64,000 bases of DNA from Anaerohalosphaeraceae bacterium (GTDB lineage: Bacteria > Planctomycetota > Phycisphaerae > Sedimentisphaerales > Anaerohalosphaeraceae): positions 84,040 through 148,039 of the forward strand of contig JBBFLK010000002.1 in the NCBI GenBank assembly GCA_037479115.1, read 5' to 3'. Position 1 is the first letter of the stretch. Every line of letters begins with the position of its first letter. The position numbers and the translations under genes were made by a program. The notes below the pieces were generated by a model, which was given only the letters and a program-made list of their open reading frames with translations, was not told the origin of the DNA and ran no database searches. Shown here in pieces: positions 43,675 to 52,615 of this stretch.

Positions 43675-43726
43675 GACGGGTATGTTATGCCTTTGGAACG
43701 GAACCAACACGGATGAATTGGGCGTG

Positions 43727-44407
43727 ATGACCCGTCAGGAAGTGCGGGCATTCGACCGCTGGGCCATTGAACAGATGCATATTCCCGGGACTGTGCTGAT
43801 GGAAAATGCCGGTCGAGGCGCCGCAGAGTGCCTGCTGGGAAAACTGGAGAAAAAACCGTTCAATCATGTCGTCATTTTCTGCGGTTCAGGCAATAATGGA
43901 GGAGACGGTTTCGTAATCGCCCGTCATCTGGCTAATTCCGGCGTAACAACCTCCGTAATTCTCTGCGGACGGCCGGAACGGATAGGGGCGGATGCGAAAC
44001 TGCATCTGGAGATTATCGAGGCAATGGGGCTGGAAATCCGCTCTCTCCAGCGAAATGCCGGAATTCACAAGCAGGTGAAGGCTTTTACGGAAAAGGCAGA
44101 CTGGATTGTTGATGCCCTTTTGGGAACCGGCCTGGAGGGAACGCTGGGCGAAGAGACCGCTGAACTAATCACTTGTATCAATGCCGCCGGCAAACCCATT
44201 CTGGCTGTCGATATCCCATCGGGTCTGGATTGTGACGAAGGAATTCCCCTGCCGGTCTGCATAGAAGCGGCGGCAACCGTGACGTTTGCAGCTCTCAAAC
44301 GCGGCTTTGTCCAATGTCCGGAAAGCAGACGGGCAACCGGTGAGGTTTATACCGCCTCCATCGGCATCACCCCGGCCTTCTGGAAACAGCCGTCGAACCC
44401 CCGTTGA
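43727..44407 (+). CDS. nnrE: NAD(P)H-hydrate epimerase (YjeF N-terminal domain only)
   Basis: Repairs the S/R epimers of damaged NAD(P)HX. Motifs: AIEQMHIPGTVLMENAGRGA, FCGSGNNGGDGFVIARHL, and DALLGTGLEG with IPSGLDCDEG. Only the epimerase domain is present (about 226 residues); the ADP-dependent dehydratase domain that follows in E. coli YjeF is absent and would have to be encoded elsewhere. The ATG at 43727 (MTRQEVRAFDRW) matches the usual family start and lies after the -10 element; starts at 43673 or 43682 sit on top of the promoter. Confidence 0.88.
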   Translation: MTRQEVRAFDRWAIEQMHIPGTVLMENAGRGAAECLLGKLEKKPFNHVVIFCGSGNNGGDGFVIARHLANSGVTTSVILCGRPERIGADAKLHLEIIEAMGLEIRSLQRNAGIHKQVKAFTEKADWIVDALLGTGLEGTLGEETAELITCINAAGKPILAVDIPSGLDCDEGIPLPVCIEAAATVTFAALKRGFVQCPESRRATGEVYTASIGITPAFWKQPSNPR

Positions 44408-44430
44408 TCGGCCCTGCTTGTCTTCCTCCG

Positions 44431-45861
44431 CTAATTCTTGGAAGCGAGGGTTTCGTAGCCGAGCAGATAATAAAACTGCTTCAGATTAAAGACAGGGATG
44501 GAGAGCAGTTCGGCTTTTTTCAGCAGCGCATCATATTGGGCCGCACGCGTTTGGGACTCTTCGTACCGCTGCTGAGCCGCCGGATTCATATCCAGTTCAA
44601 CCTGAGACGGGCGCGGAAGGCGGCGCGGGGGCTCTCCCATAATGATAAAATCGGTATTGACCGTGATTTCGTCCTCCAGCGTACCGCCCCAGCGGAGAAT
44701 CATCTCGCGAATTCTATCCGCTCCGTCTGCATCCGGTGTTCCATCCCCATTCAAATCAAATTCCCCGGCCACATAAAAGCGGTTGCTGGTTTTGGGGTCC
44801 CAAATCAGGTTGGCGACAATATCATCCAGAACAATCGGATTTTTGACGGAGGAACGGAGGATACGGGCGGCGGAGACATTGGGGCTGACCTGAAAGACCT
44901 CAATTTCCGCTTTGCCCTTGCCGTCTTCCGGCAGCGGGGCATTTCGGTCATAAACGGCAAAAGTCAGACCCCGATAAACATGGTCTTCCATCCCGACATT
45001 CAGGTAAATCACGCCGTTCTGGAAATCAATCTGAAGGATGCGTGCATCGGGTTTGAAGGCTGCCGCCGCAATATTCGGACGGGGCTTGATGCCTTCAATC
45101 TTCTCCATCGCGGTCCGCAAAGCGGTTTCCGTCTCTTTAAGTTTCTCCTGCAGTTCCACCAGGTCCAGCTGTTTCTGCCGGAGTTTGGCTTGCTCCTCCT
45201 CCAGACGATTCCGAAGGGCCTGGAGCTGCTGGTCCGCCGTCATTTCAATCATCTTTTTCAGTTCATCATAGCGGGACTGAATGTCGTTGGCATTCTTCTG
45301 ATAAATCAGGGCCTCCTGACGGAGCTTTTCCTCCCGGATCAGGGCCTGCTGAGAAGCCATCGTAAAATCGTTCTGAAGCTTCTGATACTGCTGTCGGAGG
45401 GTTTCCATCTCCTGACGGGTCAGGTCCAGCGTCTTTTTCAGATTGGCGATGGTCTGAAGCAGAGCGATTCCGTCCGGACCGTAAGCGGGGCTCAAATCGG
45501 CTCCCAGATGGTCCTGCAGTTCGGTGATTTTCATTGCAATCAGATTCAGTTTTACAGTAGCCGGAGTGTTTTCATCCGGTTCCACCCCGAGAATGGTCCG
45601 AACCAGCTGATTAAACAGACTGTTCAGGGTGCCCAGATAACTTTTTCCGGACTCGGGCTTGCCGACGATTCGGCTGACGGCATTCTGTTCCGCCGGGGTA
45701 GCGAATTTGGCCAGTTCGGTCCGGGCGGCGGATTCGGCCCCTTTATATTCCTCCGCCTGCAGATAAAAGATAACCGCCAGGGTGGCAGCAATCAGGAACA
45801 AAATCACAAATGTTACCAAGGCGATTTTCATCGCATTGCTTTGTCCGGCTCGCACAGCCAT
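44431..45861 (-). CDS. Membrane-anchored coiled-coil protein with C-terminal BRCT-like domain
   Basis: A 476-residue protein with one N-terminal membrane helix (about 12-36, ALVTFVILFLIAATLAVIF), a mixed region, a long coiled coil (about 135-265, many EEKLRQEALIYQ-type heptads) and a beta-rich part (about 275-365). The end, RFYVAGEFDLNGDG, ILRWGGTLEDEITVNTDFII and then AELLSIPVFNLKQFYYLLG, follows the BRCT layout of strand, phosphate-side GG and C-terminal helix. A small Asp/Gly-rich insert (DLNGDGTPDADG) resembles a calcium loop. The BRCT assignment is by pattern only. Convergent with nnrE; function unknown. Confidence 0.72.
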   Translation of the reverse strand: MAVRAGQSNAMKIALVTFVILFLIAATLAVIFYLQAEEYKGAESAARTELAKFATPAEQNAVSRIVGKPESGKSYLGTLNSLFNQLVRTILGVEPDENTPATVKLNLIAMKITELQDHLGADLSPAYGPDGIALLQTIANLKKTLDLTRQEMETLRQQYQKLQNDFTMASQQALIREEKLRQEALIYQKNANDIQSRYDELKKMIEMTADQQLQALRNRLEEEQAKLRQKQLDLVELQEKLKETETALRTAMEKIEGIKPRPNIAAAAFKPDARILQIDFQNGVIYLNVGMEDHVYRGLTFAVYDRNAPLPEDGKGKAEIEVFQVSPNVSAARILRSSVKNPIVLDDIVANLIWDPKTSNRFYVAGEFDLNGDGTPDADGADRIREMILRWGGTLEDEITVNTDFIIMGEPPRRLPRPSQVELDMNPAAQQRYEESQTRAAQYDALLKKAELLSIPVFNLKQFYYLLGYETLASKN

Positions 45862-46009
45862 GCCTAAAACTCCTTATCCAAAGGTTCTTTCATCGCCTCA
45901 CCGCCCCGCTCGGGGGAAGAAATATAAAAAAGATAATATCACGTCTCCGGAACCGTCTGTCAATAAAAAAGGGGCCCAAGCGGAGTTTTTCGCCGGCCCG
46001 GTCTTTCCG

Positions 46010-46038
46010 TTGAAACCCAGCCGCCAATGTGGTATAGT
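46010..46038 (+). promoter_or_regulatory. rluB promoter giving a near-leaderless mRNA
   Basis: TTGAAA and TATAGT are 17 bases apart; transcription would start at about 46045, three bases before the ATG at 46048. An earlier in-frame start (46027) lies upstream of the -10. Confidence 0.6.
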
Positions 46039-46047
46039 GAGAAGTCT

Positions 46048-46905
46048 ATGGGAAAGAAAAGAAGACAACAGACAAACCAGGAAGGCGGTTCGCCCAAACC
46101 GGGGCAGCAGCGTCTGCAGCGCATTCTGGCGGCGGCCGGGATTGATTCCCGCCGGAAATGTGAAGCCCTGATTCTGGAAGGCGCCGTCACCGTCAACGGC
46201 CAGGTGGTCAACCAGATGCCGGCCTTTGCAGACCCCGAAAAAGACGATATCCGGGTTTACGGGCAGCGAATCCGGCAGCCGGAAAAATGCTACTTTCTCC
46301 TGAACAAGCCCAAAAATGTCATCTGCACCAATTATGACCCGCTCGGACGACGCCAGGCGGTCGATTTAATCCCCTGCAACAAGCGGATTGTCTGCGTCGG
46401 CCGGCTGGATGCTGACACGACCGGGGCTTTGCTGCTGACCAACGATACGGAATTGGTTAACCGGCTCACTCACCCGAGCTTCAAAGTCCCAAAAACGTAT
46501 GAAGTGGAAGTGAACGGGAGAATGGAGAGCCAGCATATCGAGAAACTAAAGAAAGGGGTCTGGCTGGCGGAAGGGAAAACGGCCGGGGCAGCCGTAAAGG
46601 TGCTTCGGCGAACCAACTTTGAAACCACCCTCGAAGTCACTATCAAGCAAGGCCTCAACCGCCAAATCCGCCGGTCTTTTGCCCGGCTCGGTTTTAAGGT
46701 CAAATCCTTAAAACGCATCAAAATAGGCAACCTGAGTATTAAAGGTGTTCCTATCGGGGGCTACAAAGAGCTGACCATCGGACATATCAAGGGACTTTTG
46801 CGGAGCTGTTCCCAACCCAAACCTTCTTCAAAACCCGCAAAGGCCCAGCCACATCCAGAACCCCCATCCGAGACTGTCGAGTCCACCGAACAGACGGAAG
46901 CGTAA
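46048..46905 (+). CDS. rluB: 23S rRNA pseudouridine synthase, RluB/RsuA family
   Basis: S4 domain (about 20-70, QRLQRILAAAGIDSRRKCEAL) followed by the pseudouridine synthase core. The catalytic Asp is in GRLDADTTGALLLTND, and KTYEVEV and KQGLNRQIRRSFARLGF are family motifs. The C-terminal 30 residues are Pro/Ser/Glu-rich and disordered (KPSSKPAKAQPHPEPPSE). RluB modifies 23S position 2605 in E. coli; RsuA modification of 16S is the alternative. Start set to 46048 (MGKKRRQQ), matching the promoter. Divergent from the BRCT-like gene. Confidence 0.93.
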   Translation: MGKKRRQQTNQEGGSPKPGQQRLQRILAAAGIDSRRKCEALILEGAVTVNGQVVNQMPAFADPEKDDIRVYGQRIRQPEKCYFLLNKPKNVICTNYDPLGRRQAVDLIPCNKRIVCVGRLDADTTGALLLTNDTELVNRLTHPSFKVPKTYEVEVNGRMESQHIEKLKKGVWLAEGKTAGAAVKVLRRTNFETTLEVTIKQGLNRQIRRSFARLGFKVKSLKRIKIGNLSIKGVPIGGYKELTIGHIKGLLRSCSQPKPSSKPAKAQPHPEPPSETVESTEQTEA

Positions 46906-47038
46906 GAGCGGTTTGCTTTTCGACCCATTATTTTCTATCTTTTAAATAGCCCGAAACGGGGGGATTGGCCTGTTATCGTAGAGAACACCAACAAGCGATT
47001 CCTGAAATGTCTTTGCCTCGTTACCTCGTTTCGCCTGG

Positions 47039-47077
47039 TCCGGGCCGGTTTGACCCATCGCCGGTCCGGATTTTTTT
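47039..47077 (+). terminator. Rho-independent terminator downstream of rluB
   Basis: TCCGGGCCGG and CCGGTCCGGA form a 10-bp stem (one G-T), followed by TTTTTTT. It is 134 bases beyond the rluB stop and abuts the opposite-strand receiver gene. The 133 bases between hold no ORF or RNA I recognise. Confidence 0.8.
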
Positions 47078-47423
47078 ATAAAGGAAGTCCGAGCCGGGCA
47101 AGGACCTGACCGATGCGGTCGAAATTCATTTTGTTGCAGACATCGCTGGCGCCGGCGGCCAGCAGCAGCTCATTGGCTTCATCTTTGGCGGAAATGCCGA
47201 TAATCGGGATTTCATAGCCGGATTTCCGAATATATTTAATCAATTCGCTGCCCTTTCGGTCCGCCAGGTCGTAATCCACCATCACCACATCAAAACCGCC
47301 TACGTCAAACTCATGCTGGGCATCGATAACCAGAGAACGGATGACTACTTCGTGTTCTTTCAAAAACGCCCCCACCACGACCCGGGCAAAGGTTTCATGA
47401 CTTTCGACCAGCAAGATTCGCAT
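47076..47423 (-). CDS. Receiver-domain protein (single-domain response regulator)
   Basis: A 115-residue receiver beginning MRILLVESHETFARVV. The phospho-Asp candidate is in VVMVDYDLAD, followed by PIIGISAKDEANE with Ser/Lys. The acidic pocket is altered: the usual two acids after beta1 read ES, so Mg binding may be weak. The C-terminal helix ends RIGQVLARLGLPL. No output domain. It lies 46 bases after rsmD on the same strand and shares no kinase here; it may be a degenerate signalling module. Confidence 0.82.
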   Translation of the reverse strand: MRILLVESHETFARVVVGAFLKEHEVVIRSLVIDAQHEFDVGGFDVVMVDYDLADRKGSELIKYIRKSGYEIPIIGISAKDEANELLLAAGASDVCNKMNFDRIGQVLARLGLPL

Positions 47424-47468
47424 CGTGTCAGCCCCGCAGAACGAATTCTCCAAACAACGGATTCGTGC

Positions 47469-48077
47469 TCACAGAATCATTTTGTCGATATCTTCAAGAA
47501 GTTTCTCACGTGTCTGTTTTTTAAAGAAGAGGACCTTCATATTGCCCCATTCGCGTTTATCAATCATCTCCAGCTGTCCGTACAGTTCGAGCACAACCGA
47601 ACGCAGATGCGTGCGCAGGATGACAATGGCCCCGTCTTTGACCTGGAGGTTGATTTGCTTCATCAGATTATACACATCGCTGGCCATGTCGCAGTTTCTG
47701 CTCATTTCATAAGGCGGGTCCACAAAAACCAAGTCGTACATTTCCTCCTGGACAGCAGCCCCAATTTTCAAAACATTGTAGCAAATCGTGCGGGAAGATT
47801 TGAGAAAGCCGGCTTTGGCGATATTTCTATCCAGAATCTCCACAGTTTTGCGGTCTTTTTCGATAAATGTCACCCACTTTGCCCCTCGGCTGAGGGCTTC
47901 AAGACCGAACGAACCGGTCCCGCAGAAAAGGTCGGCCACCACGGCATCCGCCGGGAGGTCCCACTTCATCATGATATTGAAGATCGATTCTTTCACGCGG
48001 TCGGTGATGGGGCGGGTGTTGGTTCCAATGGGGGAAAAAAGCCGCATTCCGCGCCGTGAACCTGCTATGATTCTCAT
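47469..48077 (-). CDS. rsmD: 16S rRNA (guanine(966)-N2)-methyltransferase
   Basis: S-adenosylmethionine-dependent Rossmann methyltransferase. RIIAGSRRGMRL, RPITDRVKESIFNI and the SAM loop DLFCGTGSFGLEALSRGA are all RsmD motifs, and catalytic NPPY-like VDPPYE is present. The length of 202 residues from the ATG at 48077 is normal. It precedes the receiver gene. No unusual features. Confidence 0.93.
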   Translation of the reverse strand: MRIIAGSRRGMRLFSPIGTNTRPITDRVKESIFNIMMKWDLPADAVVADLFCGTGSFGLEALSRGAKWVTFIEKDRKTVEILDRNIAKAGFLKSSRTICYNVLKIGAAVQEEMYDLVFVDPPYEMSRNCDMASDVYNLMKQINLQVKDGAIVILRTHLRSVVLELYGQLEMIDKREWGNMKVLFFKKQTREKLLEDIDKMIL

Positions 48078-48187
48078 CGCAAACCTCGTCAAGGGGTTTC
48101 ATTTCCCATATTCCAACCCGCCATTTTATCTGTTTTGGAGCCCTTGACAATAAAAAGGTTAAAAATGCTTCTCCGGCAAGCGGTTCG

Positions 48188-48217
48188 TTGACAAAAAGCT
48201 TTCGACTGGGGTATAAT
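48188..48217 (+). promoter_or_regulatory. Promoter of the FHA-GAF gene
   Basis: TTGACA and TATAAT, both perfect, are 18 bases apart, about 34 bases before the ATG at 48251. Confidence 0.75.
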
Positions 48218-48250
48218 GATTTTTGTCATCAAAACAAGGAGCAGGCGGTT

Positions 48251-49129
48251 ATGAAACTACTGGTCAGTTTGAGCGGAAGCAGCGTTAACGAACTGACATT
48301 TGACCGCGGACCCATCTATGTCGGACGCCAGAAAGGCAGTCAGGTTTTTCTGCCGGACCCGGCCGTTTCCCGTCAGCATGCCGTTTTTTATACAACCAAA
48401 GACGGAACCTGGATTCTGGAAGACCTCGGCTCAGCAAACAAAACCTTTCTAAATCGCGTCGCCATTCATAAGGCTGAAATCAAAAACGGAGACACCATCC
48501 AGATTGCTGATTTTCAGATTCTTGTACAGCTGGATGAAGAAAGCAGTTCCCCGACTTCCTTTGCGGAAAAGGATGATACGCTGGTCGGCACCCAAATCCG
48601 AAAAGAGCTGCATACCGTAGAGCGAAACCTGGATGCGGCGGATGCCCCGCCGATTCGTTTTCCGGCCAAACGCGTTCGGCAGCTTACGGAGGTGATTGAC
48701 CAAATCTGCCACGAACGGTCTTTGGGCAAACTGCACAAAATCCTTCAGGAAGTTCTGCTTCGACAGTTTTCGGGCCTGCACGTCTGGGTTGCCCTGCGGC
48801 GCGAACCGAGCGGACCGATGGAGGCCGAAGGAGGCCGCAAAATCACTACGGAAGCCGTCCAGCGCGTCGATTTAGCCGTCCCCAACAGTCTGGAAGAAGC
48901 CCTCGAAAAACACAAATACATGCTGATTCATCAGCTGCCGCGCCCCATTATCAATCGTGGGATCCGTTCGGTGCTGATTGCTCCGGTGATGTACCAAAAA
49001 GACTGCTTCGGGATTTTCTACATCGAGAACTCCACCGAGCATTCCCATTACAGTCTGATGGATTTGGACTATCTGGTGCTTCTGGCTCTTTATACGGGCA
49101 TCCTGATTCAGCGTCTGCGGGAGATCTAA
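48251..49129 (+). CDS. FHA and GAF domain signalling protein
   Basis: N-terminal FHA domain (about 1-95): YVGRQKGSQVFLPDPAVSRQHAVFY has the phosphothreonine-binding Gly/Arg/Ser/His set, and LGSANKTFLN the Asn. A linker (about 95-150) precedes a GAF-like domain (about 160-290) with IAPVMYQKDCFGIFYIEN. FHA-GAF proteins are common planctomycete signalling adaptors read out from Ser/Thr kinase phosphorylation. Partners are not in the window. The start at 48251 follows AGGAGCAGGCGG. No membrane segment. Confidence 0.9.
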   Translation: MKLLVSLSGSSVNELTFDRGPIYVGRQKGSQVFLPDPAVSRQHAVFYTTKDGTWILEDLGSANKTFLNRVAIHKAEIKNGDTIQIADFQILVQLDEESSSPTSFAEKDDTLVGTQIRKELHTVERNLDAADAPPIRFPAKRVRQLTEVIDQICHERSLGKLHKILQEVLLRQFSGLHVWVALRREPSGPMEAEGGRKITTEAVQRVDLAVPNSLEEALEKHKYMLIHQLPRPIINRGIRSVLIAPVMYQKDCFGIFYIENSTEHSHYSLMDLDYLVLLALYTGILIQRLREI

Positions 49130-49144
49130 ACGCGTTTGCCCGTC

Positions 49145-49606
49145 TTACCGCCGCCGAGCATATTTTCCCATCAATTGGGCCTGTCCGAGTATCCGGCCTT
49201 TCATAGCTCTTTCCAACTGAGCCCGCATAGCTCCCGCCGGCAGGTCAAGGACGGTATTCAGCGCGTACAATCGAAAAAAATACCGGTGTGTCCCGCTCGG
49301 AGGAGCCGGCCCCCCGTAACCAATTTTGCCGAAGTCATTCACCCCCTGCCGGGCTCCATTCGCCAGCTGCTTTTGCACAGGCACATTCTCGGGCAGAGAA
49401 CCGGCATCCCCGGGGATATTCCAAATCAGCCAATGAACCCATGTGCCGACCGGGGCATCGGGATCATCACAAATCAACGCAAGACTTTGCGTTTCCTGCG
49501 GCAGTCCCTCCCAAGCCAGCGGAGGCGAAACGTCCTCCCCGTCGGCTGTGTATTTCGGCGGAATCATCTGCCCGTCGGCAAAAGCAGGGCTTGATAATTT
49601 GAACAT
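49145..49606 (-). CDS. PEBP family protein (YbhB/YbcL type)
   Basis: Phosphatidylethanolamine-binding-like fold, 153 residues. The canonical PPLAWEGLPQETQSLAL, CDDPDAPVGTWVHWLIWNIP and GGPAPPSGTHRYFFRLYAL motifs are present, with the ligand His and Asp of the pocket. The biological role of bacterial members is unclear. Divergent from the GH31 gene across 140 bases; no obvious promoter was singled out. Confidence 0.92.
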   Translation of the reverse strand: MFKLSSPAFADGQMIPPKYTADGEDVSPPLAWEGLPQETQSLALICDDPDAPVGTWVHWLIWNIPGDAGSLPENVPVQKQLANGARQGVNDFGKIGYGGPAPPSGTHRYFFRLYALNTVLDLPAGAMRAQLERAMKGRILGQAQLMGKYARRR

Positions 49607-49746
49607 GGCCTGTCCTCCTTGTTCGGACTGTTTTTTTGCAAATTTCTTCGGCCTGTTTCTCTTGCTGTATAGAATCGATTATATTGTCCAGACCCAAAGG
49701 CAGAAAGGAAAAAACCAATCGAAGCTGAAGTGAAAAGGAGACGAGG

Positions 49747-52608
49747 ATGCCGCTCGATTCGAACAGAAAACATGTCGTCATTGTGGGTCTTTTAACGGTG
49801 GTTTTGGGGGTTTCCTGCCAACAACAGCAGACCGTTCTGCCCCCTGCCTCCGGAACAGTAAAAGTTCTCCACAATGGAATTGAATGGACGAACGGACAAT
49901 CCTTCACACGAATCAGTTTTTACGGAGACAACAAAGTTCGGGTGATAAAATGGGTAAATCCTGCAACACCCGACCCCAACAGTTTGGTCGTCATCGCTTC
50001 CAACCCGCAGCGAGTAAAGCTGTCTCTGGCTGAAGACGCTTTTCAATTTGTCCTTTGTTCGGATAAGCTCACAGTCCGCCTGTCCAAAGAAGACGGCACA
50101 ATCGAATATCAGGATGCCGCCGGACAGACTCTGTTAAAGGAGCAAGGCCCCCCTGCCATTCAGCCGGTTGAGATTCCCTATGAAACAGACGTATTTAGTC
50201 TGGAACAGCGGTTCACCCTGCATCCGGAGGAAGGGTTATATGGTCTTGGCCAGCATCAGGACGGGTATATGAACTATCGGGGCCGAACCGTAACGCTGGT
50301 TCAATCCAACACGGAAGCCGCTATTCCGTTTCTGATTTCCACCGGCGGCTGGGGCATTCTTTGGGACAACTATTCGAAAACTGTTTTCTCTGATGGGACC
50401 GGCGGGATGTCATTCCAGTCCGAAGTCGGCCGACAGGTAGATTATTATTTCATCGCAGGCCGCACAATGGATGAGGTCATCGCCGGATATCGAGACCTGA
50501 CCGGACAGGCCCCGCTGTACGGCAAATGGGCCTACGGCTACTGGCAAAGCAAAGAACACTACAAGACTCGTCAGGAGCTGCTGGGCGTTGCGGAAGAGTA
50601 TCGGCGGCGTCAAATCCCGATTGACAATCTCATTCAGGACTGGAACTACTGGGGCGGAAATAACAACTGGAGCGGAATGGTCTTCGACGAAACCCGCTAT
50701 CCGAATCCCAAAGAAATGGTGGACCGGCTGCATCAGATGAATTACCACCTGATGATTTCCATCTGGCCGGGGTTAGGGCCGGATACAGCCGTTTTTAAAG
50801 AAATGGACCGAAACGGCTTTCTGTATCCGCCGTTCGGCTGGGCCGGCTTTAAATACTATGACGCCTACAACCAGCAGGCCAACGCTGTCTATTGGAAATA
50901 TCTGAAGGAGGGGCTCGTTTCCAAAGGAATTGACGGCTGGTGGATTGATTCGACCGAGCCGGATGTGATTAACGCCCTGACCAAAGAGGGAACGGAGGCG
51001 TGGCTGAAATACATCGGCAGAAATCATCGCGGTTCTTTTGCCCGTTATCTGAACACCTATTCGCTGGTGATGACGGATGCCCTCTATCAAAATCTGCGAA
51101 AAGAAAATGAACACAAACGCGTCTATATTCTGACCCGTTCAACCTTCGCGGGCCAACAGCGAAACGCTGCAACAACCTGGTCGGGGGACATCGGAGCCAG
51201 CTGGGAGACCTACCGCAAACAGATTTCGGCCGGCTTAAATCACTGCATGGCCGGAGTGCCGTACTGGACCTTCGACATCGGCGGTTTTGTGATTGGAAGC
51301 TACGGCGGCGTCTTCTCCAACGGGGGCAAAGACCCGGCCTACCAGGAACTCTATACACGAATGTTTCAGTTTGGGGCGTTTTGTCCGATTTTTCGAGCGC
51401 ACGGCTCAGAGACGCCGCGGGAAATCTGGGAGTTTGGGGACTTTACTGATACACTGATTCAGTTTGACCGGCTTCGGTATCGGCTCCTGCCCTATATTTA
51501 CTCGCTGGCCTGGCGCATCACCCGCGAGGGCTATACCCTGATGCGGGGACTGCCGATGGATTTTGCCGAAGACCGGCGAACCTATTCGATAGACGATGAG
51601 TTTCTGTTCGGTCCGGCCCTTTTGGTGTGCCCGGTTACGGAGTATATGCTGCATCGTCCGCCGGAAGACAGCATTTTGATTGGGCCTGAGCATTTCCGCA
51701 CACCGGACGGCAAACGCGGACTGAAAGCAACCTACTACAGCGATGCCGACTTCCAGCAGGTCTGCCGGGAACAAATCGAACTGAACATCAACCTGTTCTG
51801 GTACACCGGCTGGCCGGACTTTATTGAGGACGAGACGTTTTCGATGCGTTGGGAAGGCAAGCTGATTCCCTCGCAAACAGGGCCGCATCGGTTTCATATG
51901 AAAAGTTTCGGCCCCAAGCGGCTTTTTCTGGATGGAAAAGAGGTGCCCTGCAATTACTGGTCGGTGGAGTTTTATACCGTTCCGGTTGAACTGGAAGCGG
52001 GCAGGGCTTATGACTTTGCATTTGAAACCTCCAATTCCGTCTTAGGGGCCTTTCGGGCCCAGCTGTACTGGAAAACTCCGGATATTCACCACCGCGAAAA
52101 ACAAACGGAACCGCGGAAGCAGAGCCGTGCGGTTTACCTGCCTGCAGGAACGGAGTGGCTGGACTTCTGGACGGGGAAAACCTTTGCGGGCGGACAAACG
52201 CTCGAAGCTGATGCTCCGATTGACAAAATCCCGCTGTACGTCCGCGCCGGTTCCATTATCCCAATGGGGCCGTTTATCCAGTATGCCGCGGAGAAGCCGG
52301 CGGACCCGATTGAGCTTCGAATCTACCCGGGGGCCGACGGCTCTTTTGTCCTCTATGAGGATGAAAACGACGGATATAATTATGAAAAAGGGGCATACAG
52401 CACCATCGAGTTTCGATGGAATGACCGGGAAAAGACCCTGACAATTGGAGAACGAAAAGGCAGCTTCGACGGAATGCTCGCAAACCGAACCTTTCAGATT
52501 GTTTTCGTACGGGAAAACCACGGAACCGGCATTGAAATCACCACACAGCCGGATGCCTTCCTTTACTACAGCGGAGCCCCGCGACAGTACATCTGGAAAA
52601 AGCCGTGA
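49747..52608 (+). CDS. GH31 alpha-glycosidase lipoprotein with PA14 domain
   Basis: Exported enzyme of glycoside hydrolase family 31 (953 residues; alpha-glucosidase or alpha-xylosidase). Lipoprotein signal ending LGVSC. N-terminal beta-sandwich (about 40-230), then the barrel with nucleophile Asp401 in WWIDSTEPD and acid/base Asp481 in TWSGDIGASW. A PA14-type domain (about 655-775, TYYSDADFQQ through KTPDIHH) sits after the catalytic part, with a C-terminal sandwich beyond. PA14-containing GH31 proteins include bacterial alpha-xylosidases acting on xyloglucan, but that specificity is inferred. Monocistronic by position. Confidence 0.92.
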   Translation: MPLDSNRKHVVIVGLLTVVLGVSCQQQQTVLPPASGTVKVLHNGIEWTNGQSFTRISFYGDNKVRVIKWVNPATPDPNSLVVIASNPQRVKLSLAEDAFQFVLCSDKLTVRLSKEDGTIEYQDAAGQTLLKEQGPPAIQPVEIPYETDVFSLEQRFTLHPEEGLYGLGQHQDGYMNYRGRTVTLVQSNTEAAIPFLISTGGWGILWDNYSKTVFSDGTGGMSFQSEVGRQVDYYFIAGRTMDEVIAGYRDLTGQAPLYGKWAYGYWQSKEHYKTRQELLGVAEEYRRRQIPIDNLIQDWNYWGGNNNWSGMVFDETRYPNPKEMVDRLHQMNYHLMISIWPGLGPDTAVFKEMDRNGFLYPPFGWAGFKYYDAYNQQANAVYWKYLKEGLVSKGIDGWWIDSTEPDVINALTKEGTEAWLKYIGRNHRGSFARYLNTYSLVMTDALYQNLRKENEHKRVYILTRSTFAGQQRNAATTWSGDIGASWETYRKQISAGLNHCMAGVPYWTFDIGGFVIGSYGGVFSNGGKDPAYQELYTRMFQFGAFCPIFRAHGSETPREIWEFGDFTDTLIQFDRLRYRLLPYIYSLAWRITREGYTLMRGLPMDFAEDRRTYSIDDEFLFGPALLVCPVTEYMLHRPPEDSILIGPEHFRTPDGKRGLKATYYSDADFQQVCREQIELNINLFWYTGWPDFIEDETFSMRWEGKLIPSQTGPHRFHMKSFGPKRLFLDGKEVPCNYWSVEFYTVPVELEAGRAYDFAFETSNSVLGAFRAQLYWKTPDIHHREKQTEPRKQSRAVYLPAGTEWLDFWTGKTFAGGQTLEADAPIDKIPLYVRAGSIIPMGPFIQYAAEKPADPIELRIYPGADGSFVLYEDENDGYNYEKGAYSTIEFRWNDREKTLTIGERKGSFDGMLANRTFQIVFVRENHGTGIEITTQPDAFLYYSGAPRQYIWKKP

Positions 52609-52615
52609 GGACGGA

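Noticed and set aside
44404..45867. A 487-residue plus-strand frame opposite the BRCT-like gene.
   Set aside because: Poor composition and no start signal; the minus strand has a membrane helix and a regular coiled coil.
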